Positions 7,949 through 14,240 of a stretch of 14,240 bases of DNA are shown here, piece after piece; position 1 is the stretch's first letter; the number at the start of each line of letters is the position of its first letter. Position numbers and translations under genes: made by a program. This stretch comes from Halobacteroidaceae bacterium. GTDB taxonomy: Bacteria > Bacillota > Halanaerobiia > B1SED10-174. The stretch lies in assembly GCA_003550445.1 (NCBI GenBank), contig PUKG01000125.1:1-14240 (forward strand). The letters run 5' to 3'. The notes under the pieces were generated by a model. That model was not told where the DNA came from. It searched no databases and saw only the letters and a program-made list of their open reading frames with translations.

Positions 7949-8002
7949 TTTACAAAAACCTAACATTGGACAAACCCTGGTTTAACAACCCCCCTGTATA
8001 AT
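7949..8002 (+). promoter_or_regulatory. Candidate PhoP-box array plus -10 for pstB-phoU
   Basis: Four hexamers occur at exact 11-bp steps: TTTACA (7949), CTAACA (7960), CAAACC (7971, degenerate) and TTAACA (7982), each separated by 5 bp. The B. subtilis PhoP consensus is TT(A/C/T)ACA repeated with about 5-bp spacers. Nine bp after the last hexamer comes a perfect TATAAT (7997-8002). At the normal -35 distance the sequence is ACCCTG, a poor match, as expected of an activator-dependent promoter. The predicted start is near 8009, giving a leader of about 26 nt. The array begins one base after the phoR stop codon. Confidence 0.65.
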
Positions 8003-8027
8003 TAATTGAATTAATTGATACAGGGGG
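7990..8027 (+). promoter_or_regulatory. Hairpin sequestering the pstB ribosome binding site / weak terminator
   Basis: A ten-bp outer stem (7990-7999 with 8018-8027, CCCCCTGTAT/ATACAGGGGG) is followed by a six-bp inner AT stem (8000-8005 with 8011-8016), one bulged G (8017) and a 5-nt loop. The 3' arm contains AGGGGG (8022-8027), the only Shine-Dalgarno for the pstB ATG at 8035. It is followed by only four T, so termination would be partial. Confidence 0.7.
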
Positions 8028-8034
8028 TTTTCCT

Positions 8035-8793
8035 ATGACTGAAAACGCGTTCGATATCAAAAGTTTGAACCTCTGGTATGGAGATAAAAAGGTTTTGAAA
8101 AACATAAATCTTGCTATACCCGCAAGGGGGGTAACAGCAATAATTGGGCCTTCTGGATGCGGAAAGTCCAGTTTCCTAAAAACCTTAAACAGAATGGTTG
8201 ACCGGATTCCCATTGCTCGATGGGAAGGTCAGATTTTTTTCAACGGCCTTGATATTCTGAAAAAGGATATCGACCTTGTAGGGCTGAGGAGCGAAGTGGG
8301 GATGGTTTTTCAACAACCTAACCCTTTTCCCAAGTCAATTTTTGACAATGTTGCCTATGGACCGCGAATACATGGCCAAAAAAATAAAAAAGAGTTAAAC
8401 AAAATTGTGGAACAAAGTCTTAAGGATGCGGCTCTATGGGATGAAGTAAAAGATAACCTCAAACATCCCGCCCTTTCTCTCTCCGGTGGCCAACAGCAAA
8501 GGCTTTGTATTGCCAGGGCACTGGCTGTAAAACCCAAAATTCTTTTAATGGACGAACCCTGTTCTGCCCTTGACCCCGTTGCAACGGCCAGAATCGAAGA
8601 TTTAATTGCAGACCTTCAGGAAAAATATCCGATTTTAATTGTAACCCATAATATGCAGCAAGCAGCCCGGGTTTCTTACCAAACCGCCTTTTTCCTTCAG
8701 GGAGAGGTTATCGAATTTGATAAAACAAAAAAACTATTTACCAATCCAAAAGATAAGAGAACTGAAGATTATATTACCGGTCGTTTCGGCTAA
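8035..8793 (+). CDS. pstB: Phosphate ABC importer ATP-binding protein PstB
   Basis: A 252-residue cytoplasmic ATPase that energises PstCA-mediated phosphate uptake. Motifs: Walker A GPSGCGKSS (38-46), the PstB-typical LNRMVD and FQQPNPFP segments with the Q-loop at 93-94, signature LSGGQ (149-153), Walker B ILLMDEP with Glu174, D-loop SALD, and switch His205. The length matches the family exactly. The SD AGGGGG lies 7 nt upstream and is buried in a hairpin in any read-through RNA. phoU follows after 18 bp. The pstS, pstC and pstA genes that normally precede pstB are missing here; phoR is the upstream neighbour instead. PstB in the Pst system also takes part in signalling phosphate status to PhoR through PhoU. 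Confidence 0.97.
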   Translation: MTENAFDIKSLNLWYGDKKVLKNINLAIPARGVTAIIGPSGCGKSSFLKTLNRMVDRIPIARWEGQIFFNGLDILKKDIDLVGLRSEVGMVFQQPNPFPKSIFDNVAYGPRIHGQKNKKELNKIVEQSLKDAALWDEVKDNLKHPALSLSGGQQQRLCIARALAVKPKILLMDEPCSALDPVATARIEDLIADLQEKYPILIVTHNMQQAARVSYQTAFFLQGEVIEFDKTKKLFTNPKDKRTEDYITGRFG

Positions 8794-8811
8794 ATTGGGA
8801 GGTGAAAATAA

Positions 8812-9465
8812 ATGCGCCAAACCTTTGAACATGAGTTAGAAGAATTATTCCAGGACATTCTTTACATGGGAGGGCTTGTGAAAAAAACAATTCAAAAAGC
8901 CGTTAATTCTCTGAAAAAACATGATCTGGAAGGTGCTCAGGAAGTCATTGATAAAGACGATATTATCGATGACCTGGAATTAAAGATTGAAGAAAAATGT
9001 ATGTCCTTAATTGCCCGCCAGCAACCAATGGCGAAAGATCTTCGAAGGATAGGGACGGCTCTAAAAATGATAACTGATCTGGAGCGAATAGCAGACCATT
9101 CTACAGATATTGCCAGGATTACTTTAAGAATTGGGGATGAACCTCATATTAAGCCCCTCGTTGACATCCCTCGCCTGGCAGAAATCGCCCAGGAAATGGT
9201 AAACAAAGCCCTTGAAGCCTTTGTTCAGGAAGATGTTAACCTTGCTTATGAGGTATGCAATCTTGATGATGATGTTGACCAGTTAAACAATCAAATATTT
9301 CGGGAACTATTAACCTACATGCTGGAAGACACTAAAAACATTAAACAGGCAACTCAACTCCTTTTTGTTTCCAGTTCGCTGGAAAGAATAGGCGATCATG
9401 CCACAAATCTTGGAGAATGGTTGATTTACATGGTAACAGGCAAAAGAAAGGAACTCAACGATTAA
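8812..9465 (+). CDS. phoU: Phosphate signalling protein PhoU
   Basis: A 217-residue all-helical protein with the two PhoU repeats. The matching signatures LERIADHSTDIA (90-101) and LERIGDHATNLG (190-201) are exactly 100 residues apart, and acidic ExxxD/DxxxD metal-cluster residues occur in the first helices of each half (about 44-55 and 147-155). The length is normal for the family. PhoU binds the Pst transporter and the PAS domain of PhoR, keeping the regulon silent when phosphate is plentiful. The SD GGGAGGTGA is strong, 18 bp after the pstB stop, so the two are co-translated from one mRNA. A terminator follows 31 bp downstream. Confidence 0.96.
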   Translation: MRQTFEHELEELFQDILYMGGLVKKTIQKAVNSLKKHDLEGAQEVIDKDDIIDDLELKIEEKCMSLIARQQPMAKDLRRIGTALKMITDLERIADHSTDIARITLRIGDEPHIKPLVDIPRLAEIAQEMVNKALEAFVQEDVNLAYEVCNLDDDVDQLNNQIFRELLTYMLEDTKNIKQATQLLFVSSSLERIGDHATNLGEWLIYMVTGKRKELND

Positions 9466-9495
9466 AAATCCTTCAATTTAAAAAAACCAGTTTTT

Positions 9496-9540
9496 AAATC
9501 CTGCATTTAAAGCCTGAATTTGCAGGATTTTAATATTTTT
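9496..9540 (+). terminator. Intrinsic terminator after phoU
   Basis: The arms AAATCCTGCA (9496-9505) and TGCAGGATTT (9521-9530) form a perfect 10-bp stem with a 15-nt loop, followed by a T-rich tract ending in five T (9536-9540). Confidence 0.85.
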
Positions 9541-9571
9541 AAGGCGAAACTCATTTTGTGGAGGTGAAGTT

Positions 9572-10267
9572 ATGGCCAGGATTATAATCCCATTTTTGCT
9601 AATATTATTTCTTGTATCAGCTTGTTCTTCCGATCCTCAATACAGGGATGGAACCTTCTCCGCTTATTCCGAAGCTGATGACTATGGCTATGCAAGGGTA
9701 GAAGTAACCATTTCCGGAAGCCAAATTACTGATATAAAAATTGAAGAATTCACTGGAAAAGGTGAACCCCTGGATTTTTCCACTTACCCCTATCAACCAA
9801 CCGTTGAGGGCGTTCAGGTTATGAAAGAACGTTTCCTTGAAGAAAATTCAGCAGAGGTAGATACATTTACCGGTTCAACCCATTCCAGCCGAAAATATAT
9901 AGATGCTGTGGAAAAGGCCTTGAAAATGGCCACCGAGGAACCTGAAGAACCGATAGAAACTGACTACTGGAACGGAACTTTTATGGGAACCGCACAAAAT
10001 GAAAATATTAGAGTTGTAGCCTGGGTTTCAATAAAAAATGATCGAATTATTGACGTTTTTTTTGACGAGGTTAACCTGGAAACAGACGAGTTTTTTGACT
10101 GGGAAAATCGTGATTATGACCTTCTTCCTGAAGCCCGCCAGGAAATGCAGGAAAGAATAGTAATGGAAGGTTCAATCGATGTGGATACTTTTTCAGGTGC
10201 AACACAGAGCAGCGAACTCTGGCTAAAAGCGGCTGAAGATGCTAAAGGCAAAGCCAGAATAGAATAA
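9572..10267 (+). CDS. Lipoprotein with two FMN-binding domains (extracytoplasmic flavoprotein)
   Basis: A 231-residue protein with a lipoprotein signal peptide: a hydrophobic core at 3-15 and lipobox VSAC with Cys18 as the lipidation site. Two FMN_bind repeats follow, about 22-120 and 131-229. Each ends in the motif that carries covalently attached FMN after ApbE-type transfer: TGSTHSS (100-106, target Thr103) and SGATQSS (208-214, target Thr211). Each begins with a similar YxxGTF segment. It should sit on the outer face of the membrane as an electron carrier. The two-domain lipoprotein plan resembles PplA of the Listeria extracellular electron transfer system, though this protein is shorter and none of the partner genes (ndh2, eetA/B, apbE) are in the window. 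The SD GGAGGTGA is very close to the ATG. The gene is flanked by terminators on both sides, so it is probably monocistronic. Confidence 0.85.
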   Translation: MARIIIPFLLILFLVSACSSDPQYRDGTFSAYSEADDYGYARVEVTISGSQITDIKIEEFTGKGEPLDFSTYPYQPTVEGVQVMKERFLEENSAEVDTFTGSTHSSRKYIDAVEKALKMATEEPEEPIETDYWNGTFMGTAQNENIRVVAWVSIKNDRIIDVFFDEVNLETDEFFDWENRDYDLLPEARQEMQERIVMEGSIDVDTFSGATQSSELWLKAAEDAKGKARIE

Positions 10268-10273
10268 AAATTT

Positions 10274-10301
10274 AAGGGGAGGGGGAAATTCCCCCCTTTT
10301 T
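10274..10301 (+). terminator. Intrinsic terminator after the FMN-binding lipoprotein gene
   Basis: A G-rich arm (10276-10285) with GGGGG at 10281-10285, a 5-nt loop AAATT and a C6 run (10291-10296) are followed by TTTTT (10297-10301). Confidence 0.85.
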
Positions 10302-10368
10302 GCTTTAAGGCTGTTTCCTCCTTATTGTTAGGTTGTCTTTAAAATTATGTGCAATATTTATACAGATG

Positions 10369-10377
10369 TGTTATACT
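10369..10377 (+). promoter_or_regulatory. Extended -10 promoter element of the DEAD-box helicase gene
   Basis: TGT followed by TATACT (10372-10377) forms an extended -10, 32 bp upstream of the ATG at 10410. No clear -35 is visible. Its position inside the longer upstream reading frame argues that the ATG at 10347 is not used. Confidence 0.5.
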
Positions 10378-10409
10378 ATGAAGATATTATAAAACGAAAG
10401 AGGTTGAAC

Positions 10410-11621
10410 ATGAACAATAATTTTACAGAGCTGGGTATTACCCCTCCTATTTTACGAGGAATTGACCAAATGGGTTTTCAAACACCAACAGAGGTTCAAA
10501 AACAGGGTATTCCCCACATATTAAAGAAAAAAGATTTAATTGTCCGATCAAAAACAGGTAGCGGCAAGACGGCAGCTTTTGGCATCCCTCTTCTGCAGAT
10601 GATTAATCCCCGAGGTAAAGGTCCCCAGGGGTTGATCCTTACTCCAACAAGGGAGTTAGCAGTTCAGGTTGATAGTGACCTTAAAAGGATTTCCAGGTAC
10701 CTTCCCCATAAATTAACAGCTGTATACGGCCAGCACAGCATGAACGTTGAAATCCAGGCCCTGAGAAAGGGTCCTTCTATTGTAACAGGAACTCCAGGGC
10801 GGGTTTTTGACCACATTCTTCGCAAAAACCTGATTACCAAAAATATTCGTTTCCTGGTCCTGGATGAAGCAGATAGAATGCTGGATATGGGCTTTATTGA
10901 CCAGGTAAAAAAGATAATTGAAAAACTTCCGGAAAATAGAGTTACTCTTCTCTTCTCGGCAACAATACCTGGAGAGATAAAAAAGATCTGCAAAAAATAC
11001 ATGAATAACCCGGCAACAATTGAGATTGAATCCGAAACCAAAACCGTTGAGACTGTTGAACAGTTTTATTACCGAATGCGGAAAAACGAAAAGAGAACAC
11101 AATTAAACCGTCTTCTGGAAAAGGAAAACCCGGAAAGCTGTGTAATCTTTTGCAATACACGCAATACTGTGGATCGAGTCCAGAGGTTTTTAACAGAAAA
11201 AGGGTTCTCTTCCCAGGCTCTGCACGGGAATATTCCCCAGAACAGGCGAATGAAAACCATCGATAAATTCAAAAAAGGACGAACCCCTTTCCTGGTTGCA
11301 ACTGATGTAGCCTCCAGGGGGATTCATGTTGACAGCCTTTCCATGGTTATCAACTTTGACGTTCCCTTTGAAAAAGATAGTTATGTCCACAGAATCGGAA
11401 GAACAGCAAGAAGCGGAAACGGTGGCAGAGCAATTACATTTGTTACCAGTGAGGACATTATGAGTTTATACGAAATTGAGGAACACATTGGGACAATGAT
11501 TACCCAAAAGGAACTCCCTCAATACAATAACTCCCAAGGATTAAAAAGTAAAAGCAGAAAAAGAAGGGATTTTAAAACAAATCAAAAAAGAACCTCCGAA
11601 GCCTTACCACGGGGATTCTAA
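10410..11621 (+). CDS. DEAD-box ATP-dependent RNA helicase
   Basis: Start placed at the ATG at 10410, 6 nt after AAGAGG and downstream of an extended -10, giving 403 residues. It opens with the Q-motif region (FTELGI...GFQTPTEVQ), then motif I SKTGSGKT (47-54), Ia PTRELA, Ib TPGR, II DEAD (152-155), III SAT, V ATDVASRGIHV, and VI HRIGRTAR from His327. Both RecA-like domains are complete. The C-terminal tail (about 377-403) is short and basic, with no DbpA-type RNA-binding domain, so it is closer to the compact RhlE/CshB-like helicases of RNA decay, ribosome assembly or cold adaptation. Motif V has His where most family members have Asp (RGID), and motif I begins with Ser instead of Ala. It stands alone between terminators. 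The family is certain; the specific RNA target is unknown. Confidence 0.93.
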   Translation: MNNNFTELGITPPILRGIDQMGFQTPTEVQKQGIPHILKKKDLIVRSKTGSGKTAAFGIPLLQMINPRGKGPQGLILTPTRELAVQVDSDLKRISRYLPHKLTAVYGQHSMNVEIQALRKGPSIVTGTPGRVFDHILRKNLITKNIRFLVLDEADRMLDMGFIDQVKKIIEKLPENRVTLLFSATIPGEIKKICKKYMNNPATIEIESETKTVETVEQFYYRMRKNEKRTQLNRLLEKENPESCVIFCNTRNTVDRVQRFLTEKGFSSQALHGNIPQNRRMKTIDKFKKGRTPFLVATDVASRGIHVDSLSMVINFDVPFEKDSYVHRIGRTARSGNGGRAITFVTSEDIMSLYEIEEHIGTMITQKELPQYNNSQGLKSKSRKRRDFKTNQKRTSEALPRGF

Positions 11622-11641
11622 AAAGAAATAAAAAGATATTA

Positions 11642-11700
11642 AAAACCCACTATAACCGGTCACCTGGAAAATCGGGGCCATTATAGTGGGTTTTCTTTTT
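11642..11700. terminator. Bidirectional intrinsic terminator between helicase and c-di-GMP signalling genes
   Basis: Fourteen-bp perfect arms AAAACCCACTATAA (11642-11655) and TTATAGTGGGTTTT (11681-11694) enclose a 25-nt loop, with a T-rich tract to the right and an A-rich tract to the left. It serves the convergent genes ending at 11621 and 11706. Confidence 0.9.
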
Positions 11701-11705
11701 TAAAA

Positions 11706-14240
11706 CTACTTTTCTCCTTTACTGATAATATCAATAAAAACCTTAACCAGTTCAGGATCAAACTGTGTCCCCGCACACCTTTTTAATTCCTCGATTGCCT
11801 CTTTTTTACTCATTGGTTTTTTATAAGGACGTCCATTAGTCATTACGTCATAAGCATCTACAATTGCATTAATCCTGGAGAGTAAAGGAATGTTTTTTCC
11901 CGAAAGTCCCCGAGGATAACCTTTTCCATCCCACCTTTCATGGTGGGATAAAATCTCTTCTGCAACATGGGCAATTTCATCAGTAGAGCGGGCAATCCTG
12001 TACCCCGTTTCTGGGTGGGCTTGAACCAGTTTCCATTCCTCCTCGGTTAATCTTTCCGGTTTATTTAATATTTCTTCTGAAATAATAATTTTCCCAATAT
12101 CGTGTAGAGATACCAGCAAATTCAAGCGATTTAATTCTTCTTCCAGTAGACCTATTTCCTTCCCAATCATTTGGGCCATTGCTCCCATTCTGTATGTGTG
12201 TTCTTCTGTCTCCTGGCTTTTCTCCTCCAGGGTTTTTATCAGACTGGTAAGAACCGCGCTCCTGGCGCTCCTGCTCTCTGAAAGTTTATTTCTATACATC
12301 CTTTTTTCTGCCAGGGCCAGAATCTCAAAAATATCCTCGTCATTATTTTCTTTACTCGCAACTCCCAGGGCGATGGAAAGGGGGATTGTTTCCTTAGTAA
12401 AAATCCTGCTTTCATTCATAATCCTTGAGGCAATTAAATTGGCTTCAAAAAGAGAAGTCTGGGGTAATAGAATCACAAATTCGTCTCCCCCCCACCGGGC
12501 GATCATATCTTCCTGGCGGCATAGTTTTTTCAAAATATCCGAGGCCTTTTTTAATAGTTTGTCCCCTTCAGCATGACCGTAAGCATCGTTAACAAGTTTT
12601 AATCCATTTATGTCTCCCATTATTATGCTTACCGGGTTTTGCTTCTTTAAATCCAGCCGTTTAATTTCCTGTTCTAAAAAAGTTCGATTATAAAGCCCGG
12701 TTAGGTTATCGTGAAAGCTCAAGTACCTAATATCCTTCTCCGACCGAATCCTTTTTATTGCTTCTGAAGCATGGCTGATTAATATCTCAGCCAGGTTAAC
12801 ATCTTCATTGGTGAAAAAGTCTTTTTGAGTGGAAACTGCCTGGAAAATTCCCATTTTCCCAATAGGGGTGCTCAAAAGTGCTCTATAAGACCTCTTAATT
12901 GGCTTTCCTTCCTTGCTTTCCCAGAGGTCATTAATCAATATGGTTTTTCCCTTTTGATAACATTGCCCCGCAATCCCTTCAGTTATAGGCATATTACGAG
13001 CCCCTTCGGCTGGAAGATCCCCGGAGGTAGCCTTGACCACAAAATGGTCAGCCTCAACAATATCTACCACGCAAAGCCGGAAGTTCAAAATTTCTTCTGC
13101 CGCTTCAACTATTAACTGGTAAACTTTTTCCTCTTCTTGGGCAAGGCTCATTTGAAGGGTTTTCTCATGCAACCTTTCAACCTTGATCTTCGTTTTTCTA
13201 ATAGTTTCTTCCGCTTTTTTCCGATCTGTAATATCCCTGATAAACTCAACAATCCCCACAGTATTCCCTTGGGGATCAATAAAAGGATATGAGTAGGATT
13301 CTATCCATCCCACCTCTTCGTTAATACCTTTAAGGAAAACAGTTTCCACCTGCATCTCACCTGTTTCAAGGGCGATCAGGGAAGGACAGGGATTACAGGG
13401 TTCTTCCCGGTTTTGAAAGACTTCATAACATTTTTTCCCTTCAAGGGGAACTGATTCTTTGTACCACCTTTCCATAGCCTTATTTACCTTACGGATAATC
13501 AAATCCGGGTTTAATACGCTCATCCCATCCTGAATACTGTTAAAAACTCCTTCAATCAAATTTTTCCCCTGAAGAACTTCCTGTTCCATCTTTTTCCGTT
13601 CCGAAATGTCCCTTGTTGTTGTTAATAGAACCGTTTCATTGCTCCTGTTTTTATAGGTGCTTCCTATACTTTCAACCCAAATATAACCCTTTTCCGGGTG
13701 CATGTACCGTAACTCCAATCTTGTTTCCTCTCCCGTTTCAATGGTTTTTCCAAAACCATCAAAAACCTTGGGTAAATCGTCGGGATGGATAAAATCAAAT
13801 AGTTTATGCCCAAGAACCTCCTCCCCCCGACCCAGTACTTTTTTGTGGGAGGGGGAAAGATATTTAAGAACCCCATTAATATCAGTTTCAATAACCACAT
13901 CATGGTAGTTTCTTGCCATTAAATTTAGTTTTTCCTCATTTTCTTTCAAAGCTTTTTCTGTTTCTTTCCTCTCTGTAATATCCAGATGGGTCCCAAAAAC
14001 CCATAAAGGGTCCCCATCTTCAGTCCAGGATATTACCTTCCCCCTATCCTGAATCCAAACCAATTCCCCGTTTTTGTGTTTCATCCGGTATTCAGTATCG
14101 AAAATATCCAGTTCACCTTTTAAATGCTTTTCCAACATTTTTTCACATTTTTTTAAATCTTCAGGATAAACAAACCTCCTCCAGGTTTCAATTGTCACCG
14201 GGGAAATCTCTTCAAGGGTATAGCCAATTATTTCTGCCCA
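11706..14240 (-). CDS. PAS-PAS-PAS-GAF-GGDEF-HD-GYP signalling protein, N-terminus beyond window
   Basis: The frame is open to the right edge (844 codons visible), and its first residues, WAEIIGYTLEEI, already belong to a PAS domain, so the GTG at 14198 is internal. Counting from the edge: PAS 1 to about 90, PAS about 105-215, PAS about 225-345 with a Cys cluster (271, 282, 285), GAF about 365-500, GGDEF about 505-665, HD-GYP about 680-844. The diguanylate cyclase site reads GGDEF (584-588), with an intact inhibitory RxxD (RQED) five residues before it. The phosphodiesterase half keeps HDIGK (from His713), SHHERWDGKGYP (GYP at 774-776) and the later DAYD. Both c-di-GMP-making and -breaking motifs are therefore preserved. 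No membrane helix is visible in this part, so it is either cytoplasmic or anchored by missing N-terminal residues. Signals sensed by the PAS and GAF domains cannot be named. It ends at the shared terminator 11642-11700. Confidence 0.95.
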   Translation of the reverse strand, partial: WAEIIGYTLEEISPVTIETWRRFVYPEDLKKCEKMLEKHLKGELDIFDTEYRMKHKNGELVWIQDRGKVISWTEDGDPLWVFGTHLDITERKETEKALKENEEKLNLMARNYHDVVIETDINGVLKYLSPSHKKVLGRGEEVLGHKLFDFIHPDDLPKVFDGFGKTIETGEETRLELRYMHPEKGYIWVESIGSTYKNRSNETVLLTTTRDISERKKMEQEVLQGKNLIEGVFNSIQDGMSVLNPDLIIRKVNKAMERWYKESVPLEGKKCYEVFQNREEPCNPCPSLIALETGEMQVETVFLKGINEEVGWIESYSYPFIDPQGNTVGIVEFIRDITDRKKAEETIRKTKIKVERLHEKTLQMSLAQEEEKVYQLIVEAAEEILNFRLCVVDIVEADHFVVKATSGDLPAEGARNMPITEGIAGQCYQKGKTILINDLWESKEGKPIKRSYRALLSTPIGKMGIFQAVSTQKDFFTNEDVNLAEILISHASEAIKRIRSEKDIRYLSFHDNLTGLYNRTFLEQEIKRLDLKKQNPVSIIMGDINGLKLVNDAYGHAEGDKLLKKASDILKKLCRQEDMIARWGGDEFVILLPQTSLFEANLIASRIMNESRIFTKETIPLSIALGVASKENNDEDIFEILALAEKRMYRNKLSESRSARSAVLTSLIKTLEEKSQETEEHTYRMGAMAQMIGKEIGLLEEELNRLNLLVSLHDIGKIIISEEILNKPERLTEEEWKLVQAHPETGYRIARSTDEIAHVAEEILSHHERWDGKGYPRGLSGKNIPLLSRINAIVDAYDVMTNGRPYKKPMSKKEAIEELKRCAGTQFDPELVKVFIDIISKGEK

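Noticed and set aside
10347..10409. ATG at 10347 as the start of the helicase
   Set aside because: No Shine-Dalgarno is present, an extended -10 lies inside this stretch, and the ATG at 10410 has AAGAGG at the right distance directly before the Q-motif region.
12196..12576. Plus-strand open frame opposite the GGDEF region
   Set aside because: It is a shadow of the conserved minus-strand domains, with Ser/Leu-rich antisense composition and no start signals.
14196..14198. GTG at 14198 as the true start of the PAS-GGDEF-HD-GYP protein
   Set aside because: The frame continues open to the window edge with convincing PAS sequence upstream and no ribosome site, so the gene is cut by the window.
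1..14240. CRISPR array, tRNA, rRNA, intact transposon or defence system
   Set aside because: No regularly spaced repeats, cloverleaf-like sequences, complete transposase or nuclease/toxin gene pairs were seen on either strand.

Overview
The window looks like chromosomal DNA of a low-GC Gram-positive bacterium, probably an anaerobic member of the Bacillota (Clostridia or Halanaerobiales-like). The grounds are AT-rich coding DNA, strong GGAGG-type ribosome binding sites, a TTG start, a PhoP/PhoR-type phosphate regulon, a heterodimeric ABC exporter of the BmrC/BmrD type and a small acidic clostridial-type ferredoxin. No 16S or other marker gene is present, so the assignment stays at phylum level.

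Layout. (1) Positions 1-254, minus strand: the N-terminal part of a membrane zinc-metalloprotease-like protein (HEAGH motif) with a good sigma-A-type promoter. (2) 264-1239: about 1 kb of very AT-rich, non-coding or decayed DNA. (3) 1240-5095, plus strand: a two-gene operon for a heterodimeric ABC exporter, closed by a bidirectional terminator shared with (4) a convergent single-cluster [4Fe-4S] ferredoxin gene. (5) 5540-9465, plus strand: a phosphate block of phoP-like response regulator, phoR-like histidine kinase, pstB and phoU, then a terminator. (6) 9572-10267: a lipoprotein with two FMN-binding domains, with its own terminator. (7) 10410-11621: a DEAD-box RNA helicase. (8) A bidirectional terminator, then a large minus-strand PAS-PAS-PAS-GAF-GGDEF-HD-GYP signalling protein that runs off the right edge.

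How the genes work together. The phosphate block is the only multi-step circuit visible. PhoR/PhoP sense and respond to phosphate limitation, PstB is the ATPase of the high-affinity phosphate importer, and PhoU couples the transporter to the kinase. The pstS, pstC and pstA partners are not in the block. Between phoR and pstB lies a compact regulatory junction. Four hexamers at exact 11-bp intervals (7949, 7960, 7971, 7982; three resemble the Bacillus PhoP-box consensus) stand 9 bp upstream of a perfect TATAAT. The predicted transcription start falls inside the loop of a strong hairpin whose 3' arm holds the pstB Shine-Dalgarno sequence. Read-through RNA from phoPR would therefore carry the hairpin, while RNA from the local promoter would not. 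This is the most interesting signal in the window, and its function is inferred.

The other genes are recognisable families. I did not find a convincing undescribed multi-gene system, CRISPR array, tRNA, rRNA or intact mobile element.
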